A stretch of 64,000 nt of DNA from Saprospiraceae bacterium (GCA_016711125.1 JADJTQ010000008.1:1-64000), one strand, 5' to 3'. Shown: positions 45,601-55,428, counted from the first letter of the stretch. Notes: generated by a model from the sequence alone, not told the origin. Translations and numbers: made by a program.

Positions 45601-47715
45601 GCAGATCCATCCATTACAGGCAGTCCGGTGTATGTCTTTGATGACGATTGCCGGTTGGTGGGCCTTGGCCGCAATGATAAAGTGTATAAGATTGTGGGGG
45701 GAGATGAAGCGTGTTATAAAATCTTACGAACCTGGTATTTTGCGGATTGGTGCGGGGGCAAACCGGCTGGTACTTACTGGTGGCAGGACCACAGTTCGAT
45801 CATGGATAGCTCTGTCCAGACGATCATCGTACAGGATACGGTAGCTCCGTTATGTCTGATTACAGGCCCGGTAGAAGAAGGAGGCACGATAGCGGCATCG
45901 GGTTGTGAATACAACTTAAGGGTGGATGTTGACATAACCGATGCATGTGGCAGCTTGTCCTACGCGTATGAACTACGATTGGGAAGCATTATAGTGGACC
46001 AGGGCGGCGAAGAAACGGAGGCCTCATCGATCACAATCAGTAGCGAGAACCTGTCAGGTGGTACGTATCAATTGCGGATAAGGACAGTGGATGGCTGCCA
46101 GAACGAAGGCTCATGTGTCTATAACTTCAGCATAGAAGCGGGTAAAAAGCCGACGCCGGTATGCGTTACAGCCCTAACTACCGAACTGACCCCTATGGAC
46201 CTGAATCTGGATGGAACGACCGATGCGGCCGTGGCCATTGTCTGGGCCAAGGAGTTCAACTCCAGTAGTTCAGCGGCTTGTGGGAGTGATGGCAGTGAAT
46301 TGGCTTACCGGATCGAATGGCTGGATGGTATCGATGATGAGACCTATCTGGGAGACACGAGCTACCTGGAAGCAGGTTGCGCCCATATCGGTACCCAGAT
46401 GGTGAGAATGTGGGTGATCGATCCAAGCGGTACCTTTGACTATTGTGATGTGGCGCTAACCGTGCAGGATAATCAATTGGTATGCGAGGAGGTAAGTAAT
46501 AATACATTGGTGCATGGCCAGTTGCACACTGAGTGGGGTGTGGAGATTGGTGGTGCAGAAGTACAAATGATACAACCGGATCAAAAGGAGGTTACCATAC
46601 CCGGTGATGCCCATGGTCAATATGGTTTTATTACCAAAAAAGGCAGCGAAATAGAAATCAAACCAATGAAAGATGGGGATGACCAGGCCGGTGTGAGTAC
46701 AGCTGACCTGATCCTGATCCAAAAGCATCTGTTAGGCAAAGAAGAGCTGAGTGTGTATGGAGAGCGATCAGCCGATGTCAATGAAGATGGCCGGATCAGT
46801 GCATTGGATCTGGTGACCATAAGAAAACTCATCTTGGGCATCATGAGTGAATATCCATCCAGCGATAGCTGGAGGTTTTATGAGCAGGAAAGTCAAGAGC
46901 AGATTTATCACATACCGTCCCTACAAGAAGTCATGGAGCTTGATTGGATCGGGGTTAAATTTGGCGATGTGAATCAGGACTTTGACCCGGCTGATGCGCT
47001 ACCGCGTCATGCGGAACCCTTGGTGTTTGAGGTGCCAGATGTGGAGCTGGAAGCAGGCAGGAGATATCGCATCAGTTTTACGGCCAACAATTTTGCTGAG
47101 ATCCAGGGCTACCAGTATACGCTGCAATACGATGCAAGATTTATGAAGATAATAGGCATAGACTATGGCGATACGCTGGGTCTGACCGCGGCTAATTTTA
47201 ATATAGATTTGAGCCAAGAAGGAATGCTGACTACGAGTTGGCATGCCCTGGAAAAAGGATCGCAGCACGCGAAAGGCATCACCACAGCCAAAGATGAAGT
47301 GCTCTATAGCCTGGTGATTGAAGGCAGGGACAGAGCTTATCTGAGCGACATTCTAACCCTCAACAGCCGAATCACCCGGGCAGAGGCCTACAATGCTGAA
47401 TGGGACGTGAAATCCGTATCGTTGTCTTTTGGCAGGGATCGGAATCTCGAAGAAGGCTTTGCACTATATCAAAACCGTCCCAACCCCTTCCGAATGGAAA
47501 CTGTCATCGGCTTCTACCTTCCAGAGGCACTGGATGCACGTTTAACGATTTATGATGCTGCCGGCAAATTGCTGAAAGTAATTGAAAGATCTTATTCCAA
47601 AGGCTATCAGGAGGAAGTTATCAGACAGCAGGACCTGAATACACATGGAGTAATCTATTATCAATTGGATACTAAAGACTACGCCGCCACCCGCAAAATG
47701 GTTTTGGTTCGATAG
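33633..47715 (+). CDS. Giant T9SS-secreted surface protein 2 (RCC1-like head, two tandem-repeat arrays, sorting domain)
   Basis: Repairing two 1-base gaps (about 36110 and 40031) gives about 4,694 residues. Order: extended signal peptide (hydrophobic segment near residues 48-60, ending IWSQ); an RCC1-like propeller region of about 350 residues (YALDSDGTIHVLGFNQDGS, ILTDGTLRSWGENDNNS); PKD-like domains (34990-35800); eight near-identical 109-residue Ig/PKD-like repeats plus a divergent ninth (35805-38755); a DUF11-type module; eight 142-residue DUF11/DUF7507-type repeats (39122-42500); one more DUF11; and the roughly 1,600-residue C-terminal module shared with giant 1, with dockerin-like, cohesin-like and T9SS sorting domains. 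Around 33970-34065 and 36894-36930 short stretches read better in another frame, as compensating indel pairs. It is probably a cell-surface adhesin. Confidence 0.9.
35805..38755 (+). repeat. 327-bp tandem repeat, eight near-identical units plus one divergent
   Basis: Units begin at 35805, 36131, 36458, 36785, 37112, 37439, 37766 and 38093 with a period of exactly 327 bp (the first is 326 because of a lost base at about 36110); a divergent ninth runs from 38420 to about 38755. Each encodes 109 residues from TVLPAVNYGTVASGNQ to SPDCGAATWATNCRQ. Silent differences alternate between neighbours, so the array seems to have grown partly by 654-bp steps. Confidence 0.95.
39122..42500 (+). repeat. 426-bp tandem repeat of DUF11-type domains, eight units
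   Basis: Units begin at 39122, 39548, 39974, 40399, 40825, 41251, 41677 and 42103, with a period of exactly 426 bp (one interval is 425 because of a lost base at about 40031). Each encodes 142 residues from NIGLVKTSMLDLGMDM to a DESDESNPADGNDDPTTT linker. Units 2 and 3 are nearly identical; later units diverge and the last is shortened. Confidence 0.95.
42904..47715 (+). repeat. C-terminal module shared with giant 1, copy 2
   Basis: This is the paralogous partner of 28019-32830. Because this copy is open throughout, it serves as the template that locates the frame breaks in copy 1. Confidence 0.9.
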
Positions 47716-47738
47716 ACCCTGGCCAGAACATGATCGAG

Positions 47739-47770
47739 AAGGTTGATATTACGATATCAACCTTTTTTTT
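47739..47770 (+). terminator. Intrinsic terminator of giant 2
   Basis: A perfect 11-bp stem (AAGGTTGATAT / ATATCAACCTT) with loop TACG is followed directly by a T run to 47770. It lies 24 bases after the stop codon and is a textbook rho-independent terminator. Confidence 0.92.
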
Positions 47771-48249
47771 AAACCCGCAATTATGTATTGGATTTTCCCA
47801 TGCAGAATTTGACGATTGAAAATCAAGCAATCAGGCCTGACAAATCATTGAGAATCAATGATTTCGTCAGCTGATAACGATTAATGTCACAATCAGGTAA
47901 GCTTCGCTTCATCTGACCCCCCCGGGCGGAATATTCATTTTCTTGAATATTCCGGGTTAAATGTTTCTGATGTATTAAAAAATATTATATATATTTGTTT
48001 CGATTATGTTTCCAGATGGTTTTTTGATTGTCTGGCATAGACCGAAATTTACACCGATAATCCGTCCGAATGTCTTTTTGCTCTTCTCTTGATTGAGTAA
48101 GGTGGAATAAGATAGAAGGATACGCTAGTTCATGAGACCTTAGTTTACTAGACTTCAAGAACTAACCAGGTGAGGCCCTAATTTTTTTGGAACCTAACGC
48201 AGTTACACCAAGAATAAAAGAAGCCAAGTTAAAGCCTCGCCCAAAATTT
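47771..48249. other. 480-bp region without a gene, ends in a strong terminator
   Basis: No coding frame is convincing. The region lies between two strong plus-strand terminators, so a non-coding transcript could be made from it. I could not match it to tRNA, tmRNA, RNase P, SRP or 6S RNA by eye. Confidence 0.35.
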
Positions 48250-48284
48250 GCAAGCCGGAAAGTACACTTTCCGGCTTGCTTTTT
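48250..48284 (+). terminator. Strong intrinsic terminator
   Basis: A 13-bp perfect GC-rich stem (GCAAGCCGGAAAG / CTTTCCGGCTTGC) with loop TACA is followed by TTTTT on the plus strand. It is the second plus-strand terminator after giant 2 and lies 59 bases past the 3' end of the convergent glycosyltransferase gene. On the minus strand it is followed by AAATTTT, so it may also act there. Confidence 0.85.
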
Positions 48285-48342
48285 ATGCGGCTAGCTTCGA
48301 TTTTTTAAATAAGATTTTGTGCATTGGGTTTAGACAAATCTA

Positions 48343-49434
48343 TCAACCTACCAATTCGTGATAGATCTTTAATTGCTTGCTGCAAATCACATTTGGTCTG
48401 AATTGCTGAGCGTGCAAGTTTCCTTCTATTGAAAGTTGATTATAGTAAGAGTTGTCTTCAAGCAATCTCTGCATACCGGCTGCGATTTCTTCCGGATTGG
48501 CCGGGTCAATAAGTAAACCACCGGCACCAGCTGCCTCTGGCATAGAAGAAGTATTTGAGGTAATGACAGGGGTCTGGCTCATCAGAGCTTCAACTATAGG
48601 TAACCCAAATCCTTCATAAAAAGAAGGATAGATCAGGGCATATGCTGCTTTATAAAATAGGGGGACTTCTTCATCTGTAACGTGACCGAGGAAATGGACG
48701 AGATCACTGAGGTTTTTATCATAAATAAATTGTTGTAAAATTTTTTTATCTGGTCCTTCCCCAATAATGACGAGAGGAATTCTTAATTCTGATTTCATGA
48801 TTAGCATGCCCTTCAGAATAGAAATGATATTTTTTCTCTGGGTAAGTGATCCTACTGAAAGGAAGAATTTTTTAGGTAATTTATAGCGATTTATAATCTG
48901 GCCAATATCCTGGTTTGTGGGGACTTCTCGGACCGGAGGGTAAATTACCCGAATTTTATCTTCATTGATTCCATAATAATAAGAAAGATCCGATTTCGTA
49001 CTTTGACTCACTGCTATAATCAGATCGGAAGTCGTTGCACTATGTTTCCATTTTAAGTTATAAATCGTACGGTCAATCAGAGGGTAAAGCGAGGGATCTC
49101 TTTTGAAAATAACATCATGAATGGTGACCAGAGTTTTTATTTTAGTTCTATTAAGACCAATCGGCAACTCATTACTGAGACCATGAAAAATCTGACAGTT
49201 ATTCTTACTGATATCTTTTGTCATCATCCATGTTCGCCATAGCATTTGTGATGATTGAATAATTGGAAGGTGGGAAAAGCCCTGATGGTATTTACTGGAT
49301 GAGGCTTGTTTTGCAAAGAGAATAAACTCGTCGTCAGTATGTAGTTCTTTCAATCCTTCGATCAAGAGCCGGCTGTAAACCCCTAAACCTGTGTGATTGT
49401 GGAAAAGTCTTTTTGCATCAAAGCCGATTGTCAT
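48343..49434 (-). CDS. Glycosyltransferase, GT4-like (group 1)
   Basis: This GT-B fold retaining glycosyltransferase transfers a sugar from a nucleotide donor to a glycan acceptor, probably in surface polysaccharide or glycoprotein synthesis. From the ATG at 49434 (363 residues) it starts MTIGFDAKRLFHNHTGLGVYS, the usual opening of its family; an in-frame start at 49515 adds 27 unlike residues. Donor-site motifs are VGSLTQRKN (about 194-202) and the EX7E motif E274...E282 in FYEGFGLPIVEA. The neighbouring giant genes make a role in their glycosylation possible, but nothing in the sequence shows that. Confidence 0.88.
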   Translation of the reverse strand: MTIGFDAKRLFHNHTGLGVYSRLLIEGLKELHTDDEFILFAKQASSSKYHQGFSHLPIIQSSQMLWRTWMMTKDISKNNCQIFHGLSNELPIGLNRTKIKTLVTIHDVIFKRDPSLYPLIDRTIYNLKWKHSATTSDLIIAVSQSTKSDLSYYYGINEDKIRVIYPPVREVPTNQDIGQIINRYKLPKKFFLSVGSLTQRKNIISILKGMLIMKSELRIPLVIIGEGPDKKILQQFIYDKNLSDLVHFLGHVTDEEVPLFYKAAYALIYPSFYEGFGLPIVEALMSQTPVITSNTSSMPEAAGAGGLLIDPANPEEIAAGMQRLLEDNSYYNQLSIEGNLHAQQFRPNVICSKQLKIYHELVG

Positions 49435-49583
49435 GGGGCTAAAGTTAAAAATAAGGACTGGTATTGATGGCAGGATTGATTCGATATCCACTAAAGAAAT
49501 CGTGCGTTTTAGCAACTTAAGACCTTATTCGATCTTCCCTGATTTCAACCTGGAGTTTTTGCAGTATTGTTAATTGGACATGC

Positions 49584-50054
49584 ATGAAAGCTGAAGGTCT
49601 TTCGCCAACCACTAAGATTATGTATCTTCCAGTTGTGAAATATTACTTTTCGATCATGATGTGTTTTTATTTGATTCCGGCCGGTGTTTCCAGCCAGGAG
49701 ATTGATACGGCCATTCATGTCAAGAGCATATATTTCGGAGGGGGAGCATATTTCGTGGATCCATGGCAGGAAGCAGAGCTTTTTGAGTGGTTGGATAGCT
49801 TTCCTCAATTGGAGCAATATGAAATCATCATTCAAAGTCATACCGACAACATAGGTAGTTTGGCTTTTAATCAGAGACTTTCGGAATTGCGATCACAATC
49901 GGTATATATTAAACTGATGGAGTACCAGGTCCAACCCGAAGCAGTTGAAATTGTTGATTTCGGCGAGTATTTGCCCACCTATCGGAATGAATCGTATCAT
50001 GGAAAACTAGCTAACCGCAGAGCTGATGTTATCCTAAAACCCGTTTCTCTATAA
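49584..50054 (+). CDS. OmpA-family C-terminal domain protein
   Basis: A short exported protein (156 residues from the first ATG; ATGs at residues 13, 25 and 26 are also possible) with a hydrophobic N-terminus ending near GVSSQ. The rest is one OmpA-like peptidoglycan-binding domain: IYFGGGAYFV at its start, IIIQSHTDNIGSLAFNQRLS in the middle (conserved HTD and N/L residues), and LANRRADVIL at the end. It probably anchors to the cell wall from the periplasm or outer membrane. The serine hydrolase gene follows 2 bases later in the same direction, so the two are co-transcribed. Confidence 0.85.
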   Translation: MKAEGLSPTTKIMYLPVVKYYFSIMMCFYLIPAGVSSQEIDTAIHVKSIYFGGGAYFVDPWQEAELFEWLDSFPQLEQYEIIIQSHTDNIGSLAFNQRLSELRSQSVYIKLMEYQVQPEAVEIVDFGEYLPTYRNESYHGKLANRRADVILKPVSL

Positions 50055-50056
50055 AC

Positions 50057-51133
50057 ATGACCCAAAGAGCTTTATTACTCATTCTTTTTCTTTTTTGTTC
50101 TTTATATTTTATCAGTGCCCAGGTCAATGAATTTCAACGCAGCAGTATTGACTCGCTGTTTTTGAAATGTGATCATATCAATAAGCCGGGTTGCGCTCTG
50201 GCAATTATTCAAGACGGTGAGATCGTCTATAAAAAAGGTTACGGCATGGCCGATTTGGAAAGAGGCGTGGTTATTCGGCCCAGCACGGTTTTTTATGCAG
50301 GCTCGATTTCGAAGCAATTTGTTGCCAGCTGCGCACTTCTATTATCAGAGCGAGGTGAGCTGGATCTCGGTGCAGCAGTCCAGAGATATTTACCGGACTT
50401 TCCTGAATATGCATACCCTATTACCGTCCGGCATTTAATCTATCATACCAGCGGCATCAAAGACTATTTTGAGTTGATGGAAACTGCTGGCATCAACTAC
50501 CTGAATCAAATAGAAAGAGATGAAGTTTACGCATTAATCAAAAGTCAGGATTCTCTAAATTTTAATCCTGGCGATCAGTATTCCTACAGCAATTCTGGGT
50601 ATTTAATGCTGGGCATGATCATAGAGAAAGTTTCCGGGATACCTTTTTCCAGGTTTGTCAACCAGGAGATATTTAAGCCTCTCGGCATGCTCCACTCCAT
50701 GTTTTTAGATAATGTAAATACTCTGGTACCAAATCGGGCCTGGGGTTATCACATCAATGTTGATGATGAGGTCGAAAATATGATTATGCGGTTTGATCTG
50801 GTCGGATCTGGTGGTTTATACACAACTGTAGAAGATCTGTTTCTCTGGGATCAAAATTTTTATCACTCGAAGATCGGCTCGAATCGATTTATTGAAAAAT
50901 TACTGACTACCGGGAAGCTGAATAGTGGACAGGATACTAAATATGCTTTCGCTTTGCAAAAAGATATTTTAATGGGAAAACAAGTGATTGGCCACAGCGG
51001 GTCTTTAGGAGGATACCGTGCACAGTTTATGCAGTTTCCGGAGGAGCGCACCAGTATCATCCTATTGGGCAATTATTCAAGTTTTAAACCGGGTGAAAGA
51101 GCCCACGATATTGCCAAGATATTGTTTAAGTGA
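50057..51133 (+). CDS. Exported serine hydrolase, beta-lactamase class C / PBP4* family
   Basis: This 358-residue protein has a signal peptide (residues 1-22, ending ISAQ) and the active-site motifs of the family: SISK at 83-86 (nucleophile S83), YSN at 177-179 and HSG at 313-315 in place of KTG. Such proteins act as D-amino-peptidases, esterases or penicillin-binding-like enzymes more often than as true beta-lactamases; the HSG form favours this. It is coupled to the OmpA-domain gene with a 2-base gap, suggesting an envelope role. Confidence 0.9.
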   Translation: MTQRALLLILFLFCSLYFISAQVNEFQRSSIDSLFLKCDHINKPGCALAIIQDGEIVYKKGYGMADLERGVVIRPSTVFYAGSISKQFVASCALLLSERGELDLGAAVQRYLPDFPEYAYPITVRHLIYHTSGIKDYFELMETAGINYLNQIERDEVYALIKSQDSLNFNPGDQYSYSNSGYLMLGMIIEKVSGIPFSRFVNQEIFKPLGMLHSMFLDNVNTLVPNRAWGYHINVDDEVENMIMRFDLVGSGGLYTTVEDLFLWDQNFYHSKIGSNRFIEKLLTTGKLNSGQDTKYAFALQKDILMGKQVIGHSGSLGGYRAQFMQFPEERTSIILLGNYSSFKPGERAHDIAKILFK

Positions 51134-51191
51134 AATAGTTAATACGACCTATCTGAGCACATACAAAGTGCCCGGCAATAATTGGGATTTG

Positions 51192-51399
51192 TTAGATTCG
51201 AAATAATGAATTGCTAAAAATATACTTCCAGACCTGCTTTGTATGATTAGTGTTTCCATCCCAATTTATAGCATTTAAATCTGTGGAGTTATTGACTTCC
51301 AAAAGCACCCTCCCAAAGCGATTAAATCCAGTGGAGGATTTATTTGGTGAGAATATTTTTACGATTATAAAGCTGCGATACCATTCTTGCACTTTAGTG
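51192..51399 (-). pseudogene. Possible remnant of a gliding-motility-type C-terminal domain
   Basis: In one minus-strand frame three landmarks of the gliding-motility-associated (CHU_C) sorting domain appear in order: KIFSPN, FNRFGRVLLE and NWDGNT, ending in WKYIFSNSLF before the stop at 51192. The usual 30 or so residues between the first two landmarks are missing. It may be the decayed end of a secreted protein, or chance. Confidence 0.3.
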
Positions 51400-52102
51400 T
51401 TACCTGCAATTTTCGGAATAATAAAAGACATGTTTTGCAAAATCTTCCCAATCGGGCTTTTCATATTTTCGTAAAAGATTTGGACAGTCTTTGTAAAAGG
51501 TCTCAAAATCTTTTTTATACTCCTTTTTCTTGAGACGATAAGCCTCATCTCCCGGTCGTTGCACATAATAGGATTTATCCAACCCTCCTGCTACCGTAAG
51601 TCCGGCTATGCCTACCCGGGTAGTTTCCTGAGCAAATGGATCAAAATAGACCCTCAATTTATTCGAGAAACCTGGATTTAATAATTGCATTAATAAAGGT
51701 CTGGTTTTGCCTTTGATATTTACATTGGCGTTCTCAAAAAAAAGCATAGCCCTCTTTTATTTTATAAGATTCGACATCTTCCCGGTCCCATTTGGCTACC
51801 GTATAGGCATTGTCTATTGTATTGTTTAATTTATCAAGCCCCGAGGGCGCCAGGTACATGTGGTCGATCTCATCAGGATTGAACTCCATTTTTTTATTTC
51901 TGACTTCCAGAACAACCAACTCAAGCAATCCTTTATTTCGCTTTATTTTGTCAATCGTCCCTTCGAATGTTGATCCATCTTTTTTAGTGATGTACGCTGG
52001 CTTTTTATGTGAAAACATATCATAGCCCACACTAAGGTCTTGCGCCCGCACCTGTTGACTGAGAAATAGTATAATAGCAAGTGATAAATATCTTACAATC
52101 AT
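51400..52102 (-). CDS. Exported protein of unknown function, one frameshift
   Basis: The protein has about 233 residues once the frame break is repaired. It begins with a signal peptide (to about residue 20, QQVRAQ), then a block that reads ITKKDGSTFEGTIDKIKRN and MEFNPDEIDHMYLAPSGLDK, typical of small exported Bacteroidota proteins that carry a KDG-type beta-strand repeat. The second half (KTRPLLMQLLNPGFSNKLRV to YYSENCR) is in another frame. The switch lies in a run of eight A at about 51738-51745 on the plus strand, where one extra base explains it: YAFF joins FENANVN. Function is unknown. Confidence 0.7.
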
Positions 52103-52164
52103 ATTTTCTTTTCAATGATGATTAAAATTTGTAAAAACCAATATTCATTAGAAAGCGACATGAT

Positions 52165-54146
52165 TTAAGCTTCCTCCAATTCTTCTTGATACTCGTTAAT
52201 TAGTTGTTTTTGAAGATCGGAAGTCACCGCCATATACTCAGAAAATCGCCGGGTAAATTTCGCCTTGCCCTGACTAATGGATCGCAAAGTACTGGAATAC
52301 TGATACATTTCTGCCAGGGGCACTTTTGCCATGATTTTTTGATAGTGCCCATCGGCACTCATACCTATAATCATGGCCCTCCTGGTCTGGAGATCGCCCA
52401 TGATGTCTCCCATCACCTCATCTGAACATAAAATTTCGACCTCGTGAATGGGTTCTAAAAGCTGTGGTCCGGCTAGTGAGAAAGCATGTTTAAAGACATT
52501 TGTCGCAGCTAGTTGAAAGGCCATATCGTTGGAGTCGACCGCATGCATTTTTCCATCGTATATCGAGACCCGGATGTCAAGACAAGGGGAGCCGGTAAGC
52601 GGTCCTTCCGTCATTTTGATCATCACTCCTTTCTTGATAGCATTCGAGTATTTTGTATCGATAGAGCCTCCGACAATACACCATAAAAAGACCAACTTAC
52701 CTCCCCAGGGCAACTCGGTGACATCTTCATTTCTGACATTCAGGTCGGCTGGTGGTGGCATACCATCGTGATATGGTTCAATTCGCATGTGCACTTCACC
52801 AAACTGGCCTGCGCCACCGCTCTGCTTTTTATGCCGGTAAGAATCATTGGCTATCCGGGTAATGGTTTCACGATAGGAGATTTTGGGCCTAATGAATTCC
52901 ATATGAAGATCATTATTTTTTTCTAGCCGGTGCTTGATAAGATCTAAATGTAATTGCCCCTGACCGTGCAATATCGTTTGTCTTAGCTCTTGCGACTGCT
53001 CAATAACTACCGTTGGATCTTCTTCCTGGATGGTATGCAGGGCTTTCATCAATTTTTCAAGATCAGACTTACTGGGAGGCCTTATCGCCGTGCGGATACG
53101 AGGTTCGGGAAAATGAATGGGATCAATGATTTTAACCTGGCCTTTCTGCCCCAAACTGTCGTTGGTGTGGGTATGTTTTAATTTCACGGTTACCCCAATG
53201 TCACCGGCGACCAGTTGATCAATATTGTCTCTTTGTTTTCCATTACTGATGGAAATTTGATTAAACCGCTCGGTGGTACTTGTGCGTTCATTAAAAGTTC
53301 GTCACCGGATTTAAGCGTACCTGAATACACTTTAAAGTAGCTTACATTGCCGATTTTGGGTTCTGACATGGTTTTAAAGACGAAGATATTCGTATCATCA
53401 CTACTGTCACAAGTCAAAGTTGATCCATCGGTCAACAAGGCAGGTTCCATTTGATCGGGAGAAGGAGCGATATCATTAATAAACCCATAATTCGTCCACT
53501 CCCCATATTGTGTAAAGCACTGCAGCAGAAGACAGGAAAAACTCCTGTTTTGAAATGGCCAAGGTTAGACCTGAGCCCAGTTCTTCCTCAGTCAGTGAGC
53601 CTTCTTCAAAAAATTTTTCCATCAGGGCTTCATCATTTTCAGCAGCTGCTTCGACCAAAGATTATGCAACTCCTGGGCCCTTCCTATTTCACTCTCAGGT
53701 ATATCTTTTTTCTCCGGTTTGCCACCCCCTTCCGGAAAAACATACATCGTCAGTCGAAGGGCGTCTACAATGGTATTAAAGCCCGCACCGGCATTCAAAG
53801 GATATTGCAACGGCAGTACCTTATTGCCAAACCGCTGCTTAATCTGGTCCAGACTCATGTCAAAATCTGCCTTTTCGTGGTCCAGTTGATTGATTACAAA
53901 GATGGCAGGCTTCTTATATTTTTCAACATATTCCCAAATCAACTCAGTGCCTACTTCAACACCATTCTTGGCATTTATGATGATGAGTGCGGTATCCGCA
54001 AATCTGAGGTCGTCGTACCATCTTCAACGGTGCCTCTTCGGAGATCGTTTCTGATTCAAAAGCATGGTTTCTGCAAACGTGGTCTTTCCTGAGCCAGAAT
54101 GCCCCAACAATGCGACGTTCCTGATGTTCTTGGTCTCTAATGTCAT
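52165..54146 (-). pseudogene. Elongation factor G-like GTPase, many frame breaks and a missing segment
   Basis: Across several frames this encodes an EF-G family protein of the second Bacteroidota type. The start (MTLETKNIRNVALLGHSGSGKTT) carries the P-loop. G4 is NQLDHEKAD, followed by EGSLTEEELGSG, the domain II block FVFKTMSEPKIGN, and an intact C-terminal half (52165-53187) with SYRHKKQSGGAGQFGEVHM, LPWGGKLVF and PLAEMYQYSSTLRS. Frame changes lie at about 54055, 54040, 53655, 53545, 53470 and 53287. At about 54015 TTTSD joins FADTALIIINAKNG, so roughly 50 residues with switch I, switch II and the DTPG motif are absent. Without these it could not work as a GTPase. It is a decayed gene or a badly assembled one. 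Confidence 0.8.
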
Positions 54147-54384
54147 GTGATTCAGATTTAATTATTCGGTAAAAAACATGTGAGTTTTGCTCTTCGCAAC
54201 GATAAACTTTCAATTTTTCAAAATAGGTATTTACCACAACTTTACCTAATATTTAAGACCGCAGCAAAATTGATTTTTTCATGCAAATAAATCGTAATGC
54301 ATCATGAGTTGATTGTAAGTGTCTTAAAATTGAGATGGTCTTTAATATGTAAGCAGATCACCAATGGTTGAAAAGGTGACCGGA

Positions 54385-55428
54385 TCAGTGGCGTCTGGCA
54401 TCAGGATCAAAGCGGAAGATTTGGGGCTGAAATCGGTTTTGCTGCTTCCTCAATTGGGCACAACTTTCTTCGATGGTTTGTTCAATAGAGCGATATCGAA
54501 GGCCCAGCATCTCCTTGGATTTACTATTGTCAAAATAGAAAGTCCCCTGCGCATTGCGAAGGGTACCCCGGGTGATTACTTCAGATTTGCCAATTATTCT
54601 TCTTAATATCCAGGCTCGAATCAGCGCTAATTCGCGTAATACTGCATTCATTGCGATATCGGGTGCTTTTTTATCCAGAGCTTTTGCCATCAGACCAGTG
54701 ATATCTTTGTATGAACGGTTTTCCCCACTAATGATAAATCGTTCATATTCGATGGGTTTTTCCATTAAGATCAGCACTGCTTTTGCTACATCACGCACAT
54801 CCACAGAGCCATTGATACCCGTTGGGTAGAACTTCAATTCTTCGTAGATCTTTCTAAAGATACTGGCACTACCTGCATCCCAGAAGCCACTGCCCAATAC
54901 CAATGAGGGATTGATAATGGCCATTGGCAGACCTTCACTACCAGCCCTCCAAACTTCCATTTCAGACTTGTATTTTGAAATGGCATAATTCGTATTACGG
55001 TACTGATAGTCCCAGGTCGTTTCTTCATCGATCGTTTGTGCTCCTGGTTTCCTTGAAAAAACTGCTATCGAGCTAACATGGATAAATTTCTTTACACCGA
55101 ATTCCAAACATGCATTGACCAGATTGGTGGTGCCTTCCACGTTGACCTTTAGAAGTCGTGAAGTATCTTGTTTGTCAAATGAAACGATAGCTGCTGCGTG
55201 TATGACCACATCGACCTTCTCTATCAGCGCGTAAACACCGGGGCAATCAAGCAGATCTAACTCAATCCATTTCACCTGCTCGGCAACGGAGTCGACCAGA
55301 TCCATTTTGCTCAATTTCCTTCTCGTGGCGAGCACATTTTCATACCCTTGACCGACGAGCAAACGCAGTATGTAACTTCCTATAAATCCAGTGGCCCCGG
55401 TAATTAAAATTGTGCTTGATTTATCCAT
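54385..55428 (-). CDS. NAD-dependent epimerase/dehydratase (extended SDR)
   Basis: The protein (347 residues from the ATG at 55428) has the extended-SDR Rossmann motif TGATGFIG at 10-17, the VVIHAAAIV block, HVSSIAVF with the active-site serines, and YAISK carrying the catalytic Tyr and Lys. The C-terminal half resembles dihydroflavonol-4-reductase-like or 3-beta-HSD-like members more than sugar-nucleotide epimerases. The substrate is unknown. Its start overlaps the end of anmK by 8 bases, so it is the last gene of a three-gene operon. Confidence 0.85.
   Translation of the reverse strand: MDKSSTILITGATGFIGSYILRLLVGQGYENVLATRRKLSKMDLVDSVAEQVKWIELDLLDCPGVYALIEKVDVVIHAAAIVSFDKQDTSRLLKVNVEGTTNLVNACLEFGVKKFIHVSSIAVFSRKPGAQTIDEETTWDYQYRNTNYAISKYKSEMEVWRAGSEGLPMAIINPSLVLGSGFWDAGSASIFRKIYEELKFYPTGINGSVDVRDVAKAVLILMEKPIEYERFIISGENRSYKDITGLMAKALDKKAPDIAMNAVLRELALIRAWILRRIIGKSEVITRGTLRNAQGTFYFDNSKSKEMLGLRYRSIEQTIEESCAQLRKQQNRFQPQIFRFDPDARRH

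Noticed and set aside
50057..51133. True class C beta-lactamase paired with the metallo-enzyme
   Set aside because: The third motif is HSG rather than KTG and the neighbour is an OmpA-domain gene 45 kb away from the metallo-enzyme, so it is better called a serine hydrolase of the PBP4*/EstB type.
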